A stretch of DNA of 64,000 nucleotides, from the NCBI GenBank assembly GCA_022495995.1, contig JAFEMH010004897.1, forward strand, positions 1-64,000. The letters run 5' to 3'. A program made the translations under genes and the position numbers. This document shows positions 1 to 10,700 of the stretch, piece by piece (the stretch's first letter is position 1; each line of letters begins with the position of its first letter). The DNA is from Adenophora triphylla var. japonica. Its lineage: Eukaryota > Streptophyta > Magnoliopsida > Asterales > Campanulaceae. The notes under the pieces were generated by a model. It worked only from the letters and a program-made list of their open reading frames with translations, had not been told where the DNA came from and did no database searches.

Positions 1-525
1 CTAAACCACTAAACCCTATACCACTAAACCACTAAACCTTAAACCAAACTATAAGCCCTAAACCTGACCACTACACCACCCCAAACCCTAAAACCCTAAA
101 CCCTAAACCTTATGCGCCCTTATCATATACCTTTATATCCTAAATCTATAAACTTGAACCACTAAACCCTAAACTTTCTAAGCCCTAAACCACTAAACCC
201 TACGCCCTATACCGCACACCTTAACACATACCACTGAAGCCTTAGAGTTTAGGGGTTTAGGGTTTAGGAGTTAAGGTTTAGGGTTCGGGGTAAAGGGTTT
301 ACACAAGGTTCGAGGTTATAGGGTTCGAGTATAAGACTTAGGGTTTAGGGTACGAGGAAGAATATATTTAGGGTATATAGTTTAGGGTACAAGGTATAAT
401 GTATAGGTATATGATTATTTAGGGTTTAGGACTTAGGAGCTAGGGTATAAGTATTTTTTAGGGTTTAGGGTATAATGTATATCTTACTCCAAACCCTAAA
501 TGCATAAAAACCCATATCATATACC
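1..525. repeat. Degenerate telomere-like repeat region
   Basis: About 1-240 is built from variants of CCCTAAA (ACCCTAAACC, CACTAAACC), and about 240-520 carries the opposite-strand form (TTTAGGG, GGGTTTAGG). The motif order is irregular and switches strand, so this is an interstitial or decayed array and not a chromosome end. Similar runs (TAGGGTTTAGGGTA) occur inside the tandem repeat at 44760-46960, which suggests both belong to one composite repeat family. Confidence 0.7.
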
Positions 526-780
526 CTAAATTCTATTCTTTTTTTATATAATTTTTCTAAAAAAAAATCACTAATTAACAAAGCTTTAAAAATATTATTT
601 TCCCTGAGTCAGAATAAAAAATAAAAAATAAATAAAAAAAATAAATATAGGGTAGTCCTCGTCACTCTTTTGATTTTTCTCTTTATATACTTTCATTTTG
701 TTTAGTTTTTTCTATCTTTTATATACATTTTTGTAAAAAAAATCATTAATTAACAAAGTCTAAATAATTTGTAAAGAAAT
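526..780 (-). repeat. Inverted copies of the AT-rich repeat of 44760-46960
   Basis: About two copies of an AT-rich unit lie here in reverse orientation. Shared marks on the minus strand are TTAATTAGTGATTTTTTT, AAAGATAGAAAAAACTAAAC and AAATGAAAGTATATAAAG, followed by AGAGTGACGAGGACTACCC, which matches AGAGGGACGGACTACCC in the main array. The segment adjoins the telomere-like region, as in the distant array. Confidence 0.6.
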
Positions 781-1089
781 AAAAAGTATATAATATAAAA
801 ACATTTTACTTTTTTAATATTATGTATTATTACCGCTTATTATTTGATATTATTATTAAGTATTATTATTAATTTATACTTAATAATAATTATTAAATAT
901 ATTCAACTATTTATAATTGAATAATAATTAACAATAGCATCATTATTAGTATTATTATTAAGTATTATTACTAATAATTTTTTAAAAAATAAACATATAT
1001 AATATAAAAACATTTACTTTTTAATATTATGTATTATTTCTGAAGTTATTATTAATATTATTATTATTATAGTATTATTTATTAATTAT
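781..1089. other. AT-rich low-complexity stretch
   Basis: The sequence is dominated by ATTATTATTAA-type runs, with TATAATATAAAAACATTTACTTTT near-duplicated at about 790 and 990. No coding potential or element ends were seen. Confidence 0.5.
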
Positions 1090-1300
1090 ATAATCTTCCA
1101 GATATAAATAAGACCTCCACTATCTACAAGGTACTATGAACGGTGACTCATGTGCAAAATGAATTTCCTCATTTCTGTCTCATATATTTGGTCCTTCTCT
1201 CTCTCCTCTCTTCTTCCATTTTGCTCTTAAATTTTTTTTTTTTTTTGAAATTAAAAAAACAAAAAAAAAATGTGGGTCCTCGGACATGGGCTTATTCTTG
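1090..1300 (+). mobile_element. Possible decayed non-autonomous Helitron
   Basis: The segment ends with an imperfect hairpin around GGTCCTCGGACATGGGCTTATTCTTG. This resembles the 3' end of the clear Helitron at 40087-40250, and the start (ATATAAATAAGACC) and the piece TATGAACGGT echo its 5' part. The terminal CTRR has decayed. It is assigned only by resemblance to the better copy. Confidence 0.35.
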
Positions 1301-1439
1301 TAATAATTATTAATAACTATTCAATTTAAATAAAATTGTTTTTATAGGGCAGAATTAGCATTGTTTTATTGGATTACCAATATTCACGCGGATTGACTCC
1401 TGTTATTAATCGAACCATCGATTATAAACAATCCATGGC

Positions 1440-2060
1440 CCAAATTCATTTCTAAAACCACTTCATCCACTTTTCTCTTTTCTCTCTCTTCTCCAATCCC
1501 AAGCTTAAAACCCAAACGCCTCCCTCATTTCTTCTCTCTTCTCAATCCAAACAAACCCTTTTTTCCTATCGGCGCACTCCTCTCGTGCCGCCCCATCCCT
1601 AACCCAATTCTCGTCACCGTCACCGCCACCACCCTACCCAATACGCCTCCCTCTCCCTTCCTTTCCCAACCACCCAAAGAACCCAGCCGACAACCACACA
1701 GCCAAACCAAACGCCAACCCCGTCCCTTCCGTTTCCTTCCCACCCCTTTCTTTACCCCACTACCCTCTATCGCCGCACCTCTTCTACGGCCACCCATGAG
1801 ATACCCAGCCAAATCTTCAACTAATTCAGGTAACACTTTCTCTTTCTCTTTCTCCCTCTCTCTCTCCTTCTCTTGCTTTCTCTCGGTCTAAGATCTAGAT
1901 CCGTTGTATGTGCTAATGAATGTGTGTATATTTCTGTTTGGTTTTGCATAGTTGAAGGTGGAAGCTTCTGGTGTTGATGTTGGAAGCGGCTAGTCTCCGG
2001 TGGTGGTCTCCGGTGGTGGTTTTCGGTGGTGGTTTCCGGTGGTGGTTTAGGACATTTAGA
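1440..2060 (+). other. Transcript-like segment with a possible intron
   Basis: A pyrimidine-rich, relatively GC-rich stretch (about 1460-1830) ends in a plausible donor, TTCAG/GTAACACTTTC near 1830. It is followed by a T/C-rich tract and an acceptor, GTTTTGCATAG/TTGAAGG near 1950. Downstream lies a short tandem repeat of TCTCCGGTGGTGGT (about 1993-2050). It looks like a 5' UTR plus intron of a gene, or a gene fragment carried by a transposon, but no protein is recognised. A 103-residue minus-strand frame across it is compositionally odd and was not accepted as a gene. Confidence 0.3.
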
Positions 2061-2260
2061 ATATTTGTAAAATAGTTTTTACAAATTTTGTAATCAATCC
2101 TAAATTAAATTTAATAGGGATATTTTGATATTGTTAATTATTGTATATTTCTTTTTTCAATATAGATTATTTATAATTGCAGTTTATGTTTTTTTTAATA
2201 GTATTTATTAGTTTGTGATAGTATTATAATATATTTTATAAAAAAATATTCAAGCATATA

Positions 2261-2533
2261 CTCCCTCCGTCCCAATAAGTGCTTCACCCTTTTGGGTGGG
2301 CACGCAAATTATGGAAATGAGAGGGAAAAAAATGTTGTGAGTGTAATTTGAAAATAGGAGAGAGAATTAGTGGAGGAATAGTAAATTATAATGGTGTTGT
2401 GAGTATTAAAATAATGTAGGAGAGAGAATGAGTGGAGGAAATAGTAAAAATTATTTGCCAAAAAAGGAAAGGTGAAGCTTCTAACTGACGCCCTTTTGGA
2501 TAATTAGTGAAGCTTTTATTGGGATCTTAGGAG
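2261..2533. mobile_element. Stowaway-like MITE
   Basis: The left end is CTCCCTCCGTCCCAATAAG and the right end, CTTTTATTGGGATCTTAGGAG, is its diverged inverted complement. TA dinucleotides flank both sides (2259-2260 and 2534-2535), as expected of Tc1/mariner-type MITEs. The interior has no coding sequence. Confidence 0.8.
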
Positions 2534-2584
2534 TATATATGTTTAAAAATATAATTTTTAAACATTTATATACACTATATACTT

Positions 2585-2588
<4 letters not shown>

Positions 2589-2660
<72 letters not shown>
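2589..2660. repeat. (TA)n microsatellite
   Basis: An uninterrupted TA run of about 70 bp, with further AT-rich sequence up to about 2703. It abuts the left side of the CACTA-type element and may have cost that element its left end. Confidence 0.9.
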
Positions 2661-2666
<6 letters not shown>

Positions 2667-2727
2667 TATTAATATATATTTTTAAATATATATATATATA
2701 TATCTTTTTTAATAAAAAATACTAAAT

Positions 2728-3104
2728 TAGCGACGGAAAATATCCGTCGCTAAAATGGTTCGAAATAAAACGAGAATTTAAATAGAGACGAAAAATTTGT
2801 CGCTAATCCGTAGACGGTCATATCTGTAGCTAATTTAGAGACGGACATATCTGTCTCTAATTTAGAGAGACGGACATATACTGTCTCTAATTTAGGGACG
2901 GACACATCCGTCTCTAAATTAGCTACAAACACATCCGTCTCTAAATTAGCTACAAAACAGCGACGCTCAATTTAGCGACGAACTTGCACCCACGGAATAG
3001 CTACGGAATAAATCCGTAGCTAAACACGATTTAGCTACGGAATTTTCATTTTAGCTACGGAATTTGCCATAGCTAAATCCGCTTTTCCTCAGAAAAGTGT
3101 AGTG
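2728..3104. mobile_element. Truncated CACTA-type non-autonomous element
   Basis: The right end reads, on the minus strand, CACTACACTTTTCTGAGGAA, close to the CACTACAAGGAAAA terminus of the element at 41887. The interior is made of subterminal motifs such as GTCTCTAATTTAGAGACGGA and TTAGCTACGGAA, in the same order as in the 41887-42378 copy. The left terminus is not identifiable next to the TA repeat. There is no coding capacity. Confidence 0.65.
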
Positions 3105-3154
3105 CCCCAATCTGGGTCGTTAGTGTTCCGTCAGCCCAATTTAATGATTTATAA

Positions 3155-3660
3155 TCATTTAGGGGCATTTCGGGCATTATTTAGGCTATTTGAATGAGGA
3201 GGGACATCTTGGGGGTTTTGCCTGGATCTACCAGAGATGCCAAGGTGAGGGGGATGTTGGCCACGAGGAAGATTTCCTCTATTTCCCTGACTACCACGCC
3301 TATTAACCTGACTCTGCCCTCCAAGGGAATTTTCAGTCCTCATAGGCCTCATGAATTCAGCCAGAGAATGTTCAGAATCTAACTGTAGTAAGGCATTTTG
3401 CGTTTCATAAATATGTTGCAAAGTTTCCATATGTTGATGCAATAGAGTTCTGCGATCAACATGTGGGGGGGGGGGGTAAACCCCAGTTCCTCCCTGGGCA
3501 ACATTCCTCCTCGGCAGGTCTTCCTCGGCGCCGACGACGAGGAGATTTCGTCTGCACCATCTCGGTTATTGGCTGTCCCCTAGAACGCAGATTCATTCCT
3601 AGGGGCGACAGTCCATCAGTCAGCGGTGGTGGAGGAGGTAGTACCCCATTGACATGAGAA
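3155..3660 (-). pseudogene. Gypsy gag fragment
   Basis: On the minus strand, broken frames encode a proline-rich segment (LPPPPP), an arginine-rich stretch and then METLQHIYETQNALLQLD, which parallels METLQRMYEMQAALLQLD in the gag at 19805. It is followed by AEFMRP, again shared. The reading frame is interrupted around a run of about 12 G/C bases near 3466-3477. This is the N-terminal part of the gag of the same gypsy family as 18566-39552, with nothing of pol. It is dead. Confidence 0.7.
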
Positions 3661-3825
3661 AAAGCAGTCTTGTGTTGCCATGAATCTCTTCCATAAGAAC
3701 ATTATCATGTTCAGGAGTAATACTAGCAGTATATCCGTCTTCCATTAAGATTAGGAGAGTGGAACGAGACTTTTTCAAGCTATTCAATGGGTGTTTCGAA
3801 TCGTTACCTGGCAATGTAACCAAAC

Positions 3826-4588
3826 TGATGATGCCAAAAACGTTTGTATCAGCCCAAATCCAGCGGCAGGTTGTATCCTGGATGATTGAATAGCCTGAAA
3901 AGATGAACAAACACGTAAACTAAGTCGAGGCTTCACCGGCGAAGGCCCTCCGGCGTGAGAGTAAGTATTTGTATTTAGAGAGAGAAATCAATTGGACAAG
4001 ACTTTAGAGTCAAAAGGTGTGTTAACAAAATAATTTGAATTGTGACTTGTATATATAGGCATAATATTGTAGAATCTATGTTGAATAGGAATTCGTGTGA
4101 GAGGTGGTTATAATTCTAGTGGGATTATAACTGTTTACTGATCCTTATTTGAGTAGGGTTAGATAATAGTAATACGGACGTGCACCTTGGAGGCGGGTTG
4201 CTCGGCATGTGCTACTTGGTCGGCTGTATGTGGCCGATGAAGAGGGAGATAAGGATGGGGAAGCCCATTTCCTTGCTTTGTTGATAACCGAGGAGGAGCT
4301 ACTCGTTTTCAAATGAGGCATAGGTAGGCCTTGCTGGGTGCCTTGCTCGGCATATGAGAGTTGTGCCTCATCGGCATATATAATTGTTGTGTCTTAGTCA
4401 TTATTCGCTGTTTTATGTATAGGTCAACATAGTTGAAATGATGAGAAAGCATGACGAGCAAAGGTAGGGAAGGCACATTCCCTTTGTTGTAATTGAGACT
4501 TGTATGAATTATATTTTGGGATCAATCAATAGGGGTTTACTCGGCCTTTATACATTTATACACGGTCGTAACTCGGTTTATACCGTTA
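3826..4588 (-). mobile_element. Gypsy LTR remnant, minus strand
   Basis: Read on the minus strand, the 3' end (TTTTTGGCATCATCA at 3826) matches the LTR end of the outer gypsy element (TTTTGGCATCATCA at 19464). It is followed, as there, by TTGGTTxCATTGCC, the primer-site region. CGGAGGGCCTTCGCCGGT is shared with 19341-19358. The 5' boundary near 4588 is set by similarity of ACGGTATAAACCGAG to ACAGTATAAATTGAG at 18570. No TSD was found. The copy is strongly diverged and its outer end lies about 180 bp from the ANTH start codon. Confidence 0.65.
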
Positions 4589-4769
4589 GGTTGGCATTTC
4601 CATTGTTGAAACCATACATTCAATGAATTATTATTAAACACAACAACAATACGCCTTCTTCTTCTCTTCCACCTTCTTCTCACTTTCTCTCTCTCTTCTT
4701 CCTAGATCTCGAAGTTTCGATCTTTCATGTCCTTAATCAAATCTTCACGCGAAAAAACGTAATTGATTA
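4589..4769 (+). promoter_or_regulatory. 5' UTR / residual promoter of the ANTH gene
   Basis: Only about 180 bp separate the LTR remnant from the ATG at 4770. The stretch contains a T/C-rich tract (CTTCTTCTTCTCTTCC and CTTTCTCTCTCTCTTC at about 4660-4705) typical of plant 5' UTRs. No convincing TATA box is visible. Transcription must start here or inside the LTR. Confidence 0.5.
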
Positions 4770-7700
4770 ATGGGTACGTTTGAAAGTTTTCGAAAAGCGT
4801 ATGGAGCTCTCAAGGATTCCACCATGGTTGGCCTTGCCAAGGTCAATAGTGAATTCAAGGTTAATGTATATTCATTTGACATTTTAATTTTTGAATCTCC
4901 TCGTAAACATTTATTTCGAGATCATTATGTTAATATTGAGCTTGATGTTATAGGATTTGGATATTGCGGTTCTTAAGGCTACAAATCACGTTGAATGTCC
5001 TCCTAAGGAACGTCATGTTAGAAGTGAGTTAAATTTTGATTTTCGTGTAACATATTTTTTTTATATACTCCCTCCCTTCCTAAATGTTTGTCCCATTTGA
5101 CTTTTCAAACATTTTAATTTAGTGATTTTGAAGCTTTAATTTTGGTTATTTTTACGAACGCTTTGAAAATTATTGATAATATACACCCCCGTTATGTAAT
5201 ACTCCGTCCCTAAATGTTACAAGTTTTGAAAATTTAGTGATTTTGAAGCTTTAATTTTGAAAATGAGACTAACTTTTTGGGACAAAGAAAAAGGGAAAAT
5301 GGGACAAACATTTAGGGACGGAGGGAGTATAATTTTACATATTTTACAATTTGTTTTGTGTATTTATATGTTGTTATTATGGAAATGTTTTATAGCGTTG
5401 TCTTTTGGCACAATGCTGAAACTTGCATTTATATTGACTATGGTTAACATTAGACTTTTGTTTCATCTCATTTTTTTATAATGGGCTTCTTGTAGAAATT
5501 TTCTCAGCAACATCTGCAGTTGTTCCACGAGCAGACGTCGCTTACTGCATTCATGCACTTTCTCGTAGATTGGCAAAAACTCGCAGCTGGATTGTAAAGT
5601 CTCATTTTCTTTTCTCTTTTGCTTGTTCTTATTTTGCATTTATTTGTTAATTTCAATGAATTATCTTCTCCCCCCCCCCCCCAAATCGATTTAGTTAAGC
5701 AATAAAACTATCTTAGACCTGCGCTTGCGCGCACGCGCACACACAACAATACACCATTATATTATTAGGGAAATAAAAATATAAAAAGGTTTTCTCGAAA
5801 AATAAAAGACAAAAATAAATTGACCATAAATTCAGGTAAGTTGAGGTTGTATTGAACACAACCTTTGCATGCAGAGTTTGCCCAGTACAAATGCTAACAG
5901 TATTGGCAATATTCTCTAATATGCAATGATTTTTCTAACAACGTTAGAAGCACTTCAAAAACGTTGATTCTTTAACCAACAAAGCTGTGTGAAACTTTTG
6001 GGCTTTGAAAGGAATAAATGCTTTAATATGCTATCTCTAATCGAATGATTTAATGCGTGGATGCTTGAATGGAATGACTGACAAATGGGGGAGCCTACTT
6101 ATGGTTCTGGAATAATTATGGCGTTTTTTAGGGAATAGGCGCATTTTGGATCAGGTGAATCTAAGATTGTTCGATCATACCTGATTGCGGAACCAGATGC
6201 AGTGAACCGACCCATTCTCAAACCAATTTGACTTGCACATGTAGGCACGGAAACAAACTGCCCACCACGAACCGAACCGTGAGGACGAACAATCCATGAA
6301 TTTACTGCTCCAACCTTCTTTAATCAATGTGTGATATGATTTTTCACATTCTCCATGGTGGGATATCAACCCAAGTTCTCCATCGACAATTGAAAGAAGA
6401 GTTTTCTAGTATAAAAAGGTGTTCACCCACTTCATTAGTATGAGGCCTTTTGGGAGTTGACCCAAGAGCAAATCCGTGCGGGCTAGTCCCAAAGCGGACA
6501 ATATCATACTAATGTGGAGTGGTGGGGATGGTCGCGATCCCAACAACCGGTATCAGAGCCGTGGTTTAGTGGATGGACGCGACGCAGTGGACCGTGTGTG
6601 GATGATGTGGAATTTCCTCTATTAGTGTGACCTCGCGAATGGAGCACTGTGTGTGCCTTGTGTCGAAAGTCTTCCTGATATTGGTGATAAATCAGGCGGC
6701 GTGTCCCGCAAGTGGTGAATAGCGGCGGTACAATTCCCTAGAGGTGGTCCTTGGTTTGAGGGGAGGATTGTTGGGGTATCAACCCAAGTCCCACATCGGC
6801 AATTGAAAGAAGAATTGCTTAATATATAAAGGTGTCCACCCACTCCATTAGTATGAGGCCTTTTGGGAGTTGATCCAAGAGCAAATCCGTGCGGCCTGAG
6901 CCCAAAGCGAACAATATCATACTAATGTGGAGTGGTGGGGATGGTCGCGGTCCCAACAACTGGTATCAAAGCCGTGGTTAGTGGATCGGCGCGACGCAAT
7001 GGACCGTGTGTGGATGATGTGGAATTTCCTCTAGTGGTGTGACCTTGCAAATGGAGCACTGTGTGTGCCTTGTGTCGAAAGTCTTCCTAATATTGGTGAT
7101 AAATTAGGCGGCGTGTCCCGCAGGTGGTGAATAGCGGCGATACAAGATTCGCTAGAGGTGGTCCTTGGTTTGAGGGAAGGATTGTTGGAGTATCAACCCA
7201 AGTCCCACATCGGCAATTGAAAGAAAAATTGCCTAATATATAAAGGTGTCCACCCACTTCATTAGTATGAGGCCTTTTGGGAGTTGACCCAAGAGCAAAT
7301 CCGTGCGGGCTGGGCCCAAAGCGGACAATATCATATTAATGTGGAGTGGTGGGGATGGTCGAGGTCCCAACAACTGGTATTAGGAATTTGACCAATATTG
7401 CCTAAATCCTATGATGAGTAGGAAAAGATTACTTATCTCATATTGGTTAGGAGAATCCTATGATGAGTAATTACTTATCCCATATTGGTTAGGAGAAAGA
7501 ATAGTAATCCCATATCGATTAGAAAAGGGGAAAAGTGGGTGTGCCTCCCCTATATAAATAGGCTTCACTAGTTAGGTTTTTGACAAAATTGGAGAGAACT
7601 TAAGAGAGTTAGCATAGGTTTACAATGTAGAGAGAAATTGTACGCTTGTATGCGATTGATATTCAAGAGTGTTGAGAGAGAGGGTGTCTCCATTCTTGTA

Positions 7701-10700
7701 ATATCAAGAAATATATAGAAGTTATATTTTGGGTGGAATAGACTTTAGCGAGAATCACTTTGAAATATTGTGTGTTTTGTCTTTATTTCGTATTGTGTGT
7801 TGTTTGATTTCTCTTGTTGCGGATTTCTTGTATGGGTGAGCGATCCTAACAAGTGGTATCAGAGCATTGGTTGAAGAGAAGAATTCGCATCAAGAAAAGA
7901 GAGCAAAAAATTGAAGAAAGAAATTGCAGTTTCTGGTTTGTTTTTTTTCAGCGCAGCGGTAGGAAAATTGATGTAGAGCGTTCGTTTAACGTTGGATCGG
8001 GCTGATTTTTGGTGAGTGGCTTCGGGACTAATAGATCTTAAATCTGAACGGTGGAGATTGGATTTTAAGGTCCCAGGCATCGGAAATTGTATCCGGACAG
8101 CAGCAGCAGTTTGAAGAAATTCATATTTTGAGGAATATGGATATTGGGATATCGAAGTATCAAGCCCCGACCTTCGATGGGAAGATGGATTTCATGGTGT
8201 GGCAGATGACAATCCAAGATGTGTTGGTTCAACAAGGACTTGATGAAGCTTTGGAAGAGAACAAGCCGGATGAGATGAAAGACGTGGATTGGGCTAAAAT
8301 TCAGAAGAGGGCTTCGAGTACGATAAGGTTAGCACTTGCTCCTGAAATTAAATATAGTGTTTTGAAGGAGAAAACACCGAGGAATATTTGGGAGAAACTT
8401 GCTAGTATTTATGCGTCTAAATCATTGACTAATCACTTGTTCTTAAAGATGGATTTATATTGTTTGAAGTTTGATGAAGGGGGTAATTTGCATGACCATA
8501 TTAATTCTTTCGGTCAACTAGTATGTCGATTGTCTAATGTTGATGAGACAATGAGGAGCAAGCTTTGTTATTGTTGGCTTCATTACCTAAGTCCTACAAG
8601 TCTTTTGTGCAGACGATGTTGACAGTTAGGACTATTTTAACATTTGATGATGTGGTTAAGGCGTTGAGGGATAATGAAAGAATGACGAGGAGTGATAGCT
8701 TCTCCAATGGTGACAGAGTACTAGTTGCGGAGGGTTCTGAAAGAGGGAGAAATTATAATCGTGGTGGCTCAAAAGGAAGAGGAAGGTCTCAATCTAGGGG
8801 AGATAGAGATATGAGTAAGATTGAGTGCTTCTACTGTGAAGAGACTGGTCATATGCAGAAGCGTTGCCCACAATTTCGTGAAGATTTGAAAAGTTTACGT
8901 GGTGTGAAAGGAAAGAAAAAGGTTGACGAAGAGAACGTTAACACGATTGAGAGTGATAGTGATAATGGAGATTTTCTTTTGACAGAAACTATAGTCGCTG
9001 CTGATGTGATTGAGGAGAAGAAGTCTAAATGAGTGCTAGATTCAGCTGCTTCAGTGCATATTTGTAAGGATCAAGCTATGTTTGACACTTTGCGATCGGA
9101 GGGAAATTTTGGAGAAATCAAAGTTGGTAATGAGCAGAAATTGAAGATTAAAGGTGTTGGGAGTGTACGTTTCAAGCTTCATGATGAGACTGTGAAAACC
9201 GCTTTGAATGTAAAGTATGTTCCTGGTGCGACTGCGAATTTGCTTTCACTAGGAGTTTTGACATCTCGTGGGTATCGATATGTTGGAAGAAGACAGACGT
9301 GCAAAGTGTACAAAGGAAAGCGCTTGATTCTTCAAGGGAGAAAAGGTGCAAGAAATATTTGCTATTTGGAGGGGCAATCCTTTCGTGGAAGATCCTTTTG
9401 TGATGACAAAAAGGAGAAGAAGATTGGGAAAAGAGATCGCTTCTCTGGAGTTGATGACATTTTAGGGAATTTTGGTCAAGGGGAGATTTGTTAGAAATTT
9501 GACCAATATTGCCTAAATCCTATGATGAGTAGGAAAAGATTACTTATCCCATATTGGTTAGGAGAAGGAATAGTAATCTCATATCGATATCGGTTAGAAA
9601 AGGGGAAAAGTGGATGTGCCTCCCCTATATAAATAGGCTTCACTAGTTAGGTTTTTGACAAAATTGAAGAGAACTTGAGAGAGTTAGCATATGTTTACAA
9701 TTTAGAGAGAGAAATTGTACGCTTGTATGCGGTTGGTGAGGATATTCAAGAGTGTTGAGAGAGAGGGTGTCTCCATTCTTGTAATATCAAAAAATATATA
9801 GAAGTTATATTTTGGGTGGAATAGGCTTTAGCCGAACCACAAAATATTGTATGTTTTGTCTTTATTTCGTATTGTGTGTTGTTTGATTTCTCTTGTTACG
9901 AATTTCTTGTATATGGGCGAGCGATCCTAACACTCCAATCTCTTCACATACCATTATCAAGGAGTAGGTATCCAAACTCTTCCCATACCATTATCAAGGA
10001 GTAGGCATCAGGAAAAACTTTAGATAGGGTATAGGAAAATGGGTTTTTAAATCAGACCTGAATCTTATCTTCCGGTCATTGTCCCCCTCCGTCCTCACTC
10101 CACCTCCATTCTTAACCATGTCTATTTTTCTAATTGCTTATTAAGGTCATTTTGTGTTGAGAGAAAGAAGCACAAGAAGGGTATTTTCCGGACAATCCAT
10201 CAATTGAAAGTGTCATACACAAGCCTGCAAATCCATTTGGTGCTTTGGCCGGAAAAAATGGTGGAAACTAAGACAAGCATTCAATTCTTCACTGTTACAA
10301 CCAAGAAAGAGCCATCTTCGCTACATGTGAGTTGGAATCTTGGTTAATGAAAAGGGAGGAGAACGAAACAATATTCATTACTATGTTCGTCTTGTGGGTT
10401 GAGAGAGAAAAGAGTAAGGTTATTCCTATTTTACCCTCGGGCACATGACCACCTAATTGAAAAAATAGATTTGGTACTTATTTCGCATTTTTGTCTTTTG
10501 AAAATTGAGTCAATTTGGTCACCACCAATTTTTTTTTAATTCGTTTTTAACATACTCCCTCCGTCCCGCTACAAAAAATAAGACAGTTACTAGTTACTGT
10601 TTACGCATAAATTAAAGAAAAAAATAATAGAGAAAATGTTGTGAGTATGAAAAGTGAGGTCGGAGAGAAAAAGTGGGGTAAGAAATAGTGATTTGATTGG

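Noticed and set aside
1..525. True telomere
   Set aside because: Motifs are degenerate and change strand midway; similar motifs lie inside a satellite unit at 46000-46930.
1525..1836. 103-residue minus-strand ORF
   Set aside because: Low-complexity Gly/Arg composition opposite a pyrimidine-rich UTR-like segment; no motif.
6356..7372. Cassandra-type TRIM with 5S rRNA sequence
   Set aside because: No 5S-like A-box/C-box sequence was seen in the 190-bp LTRs.
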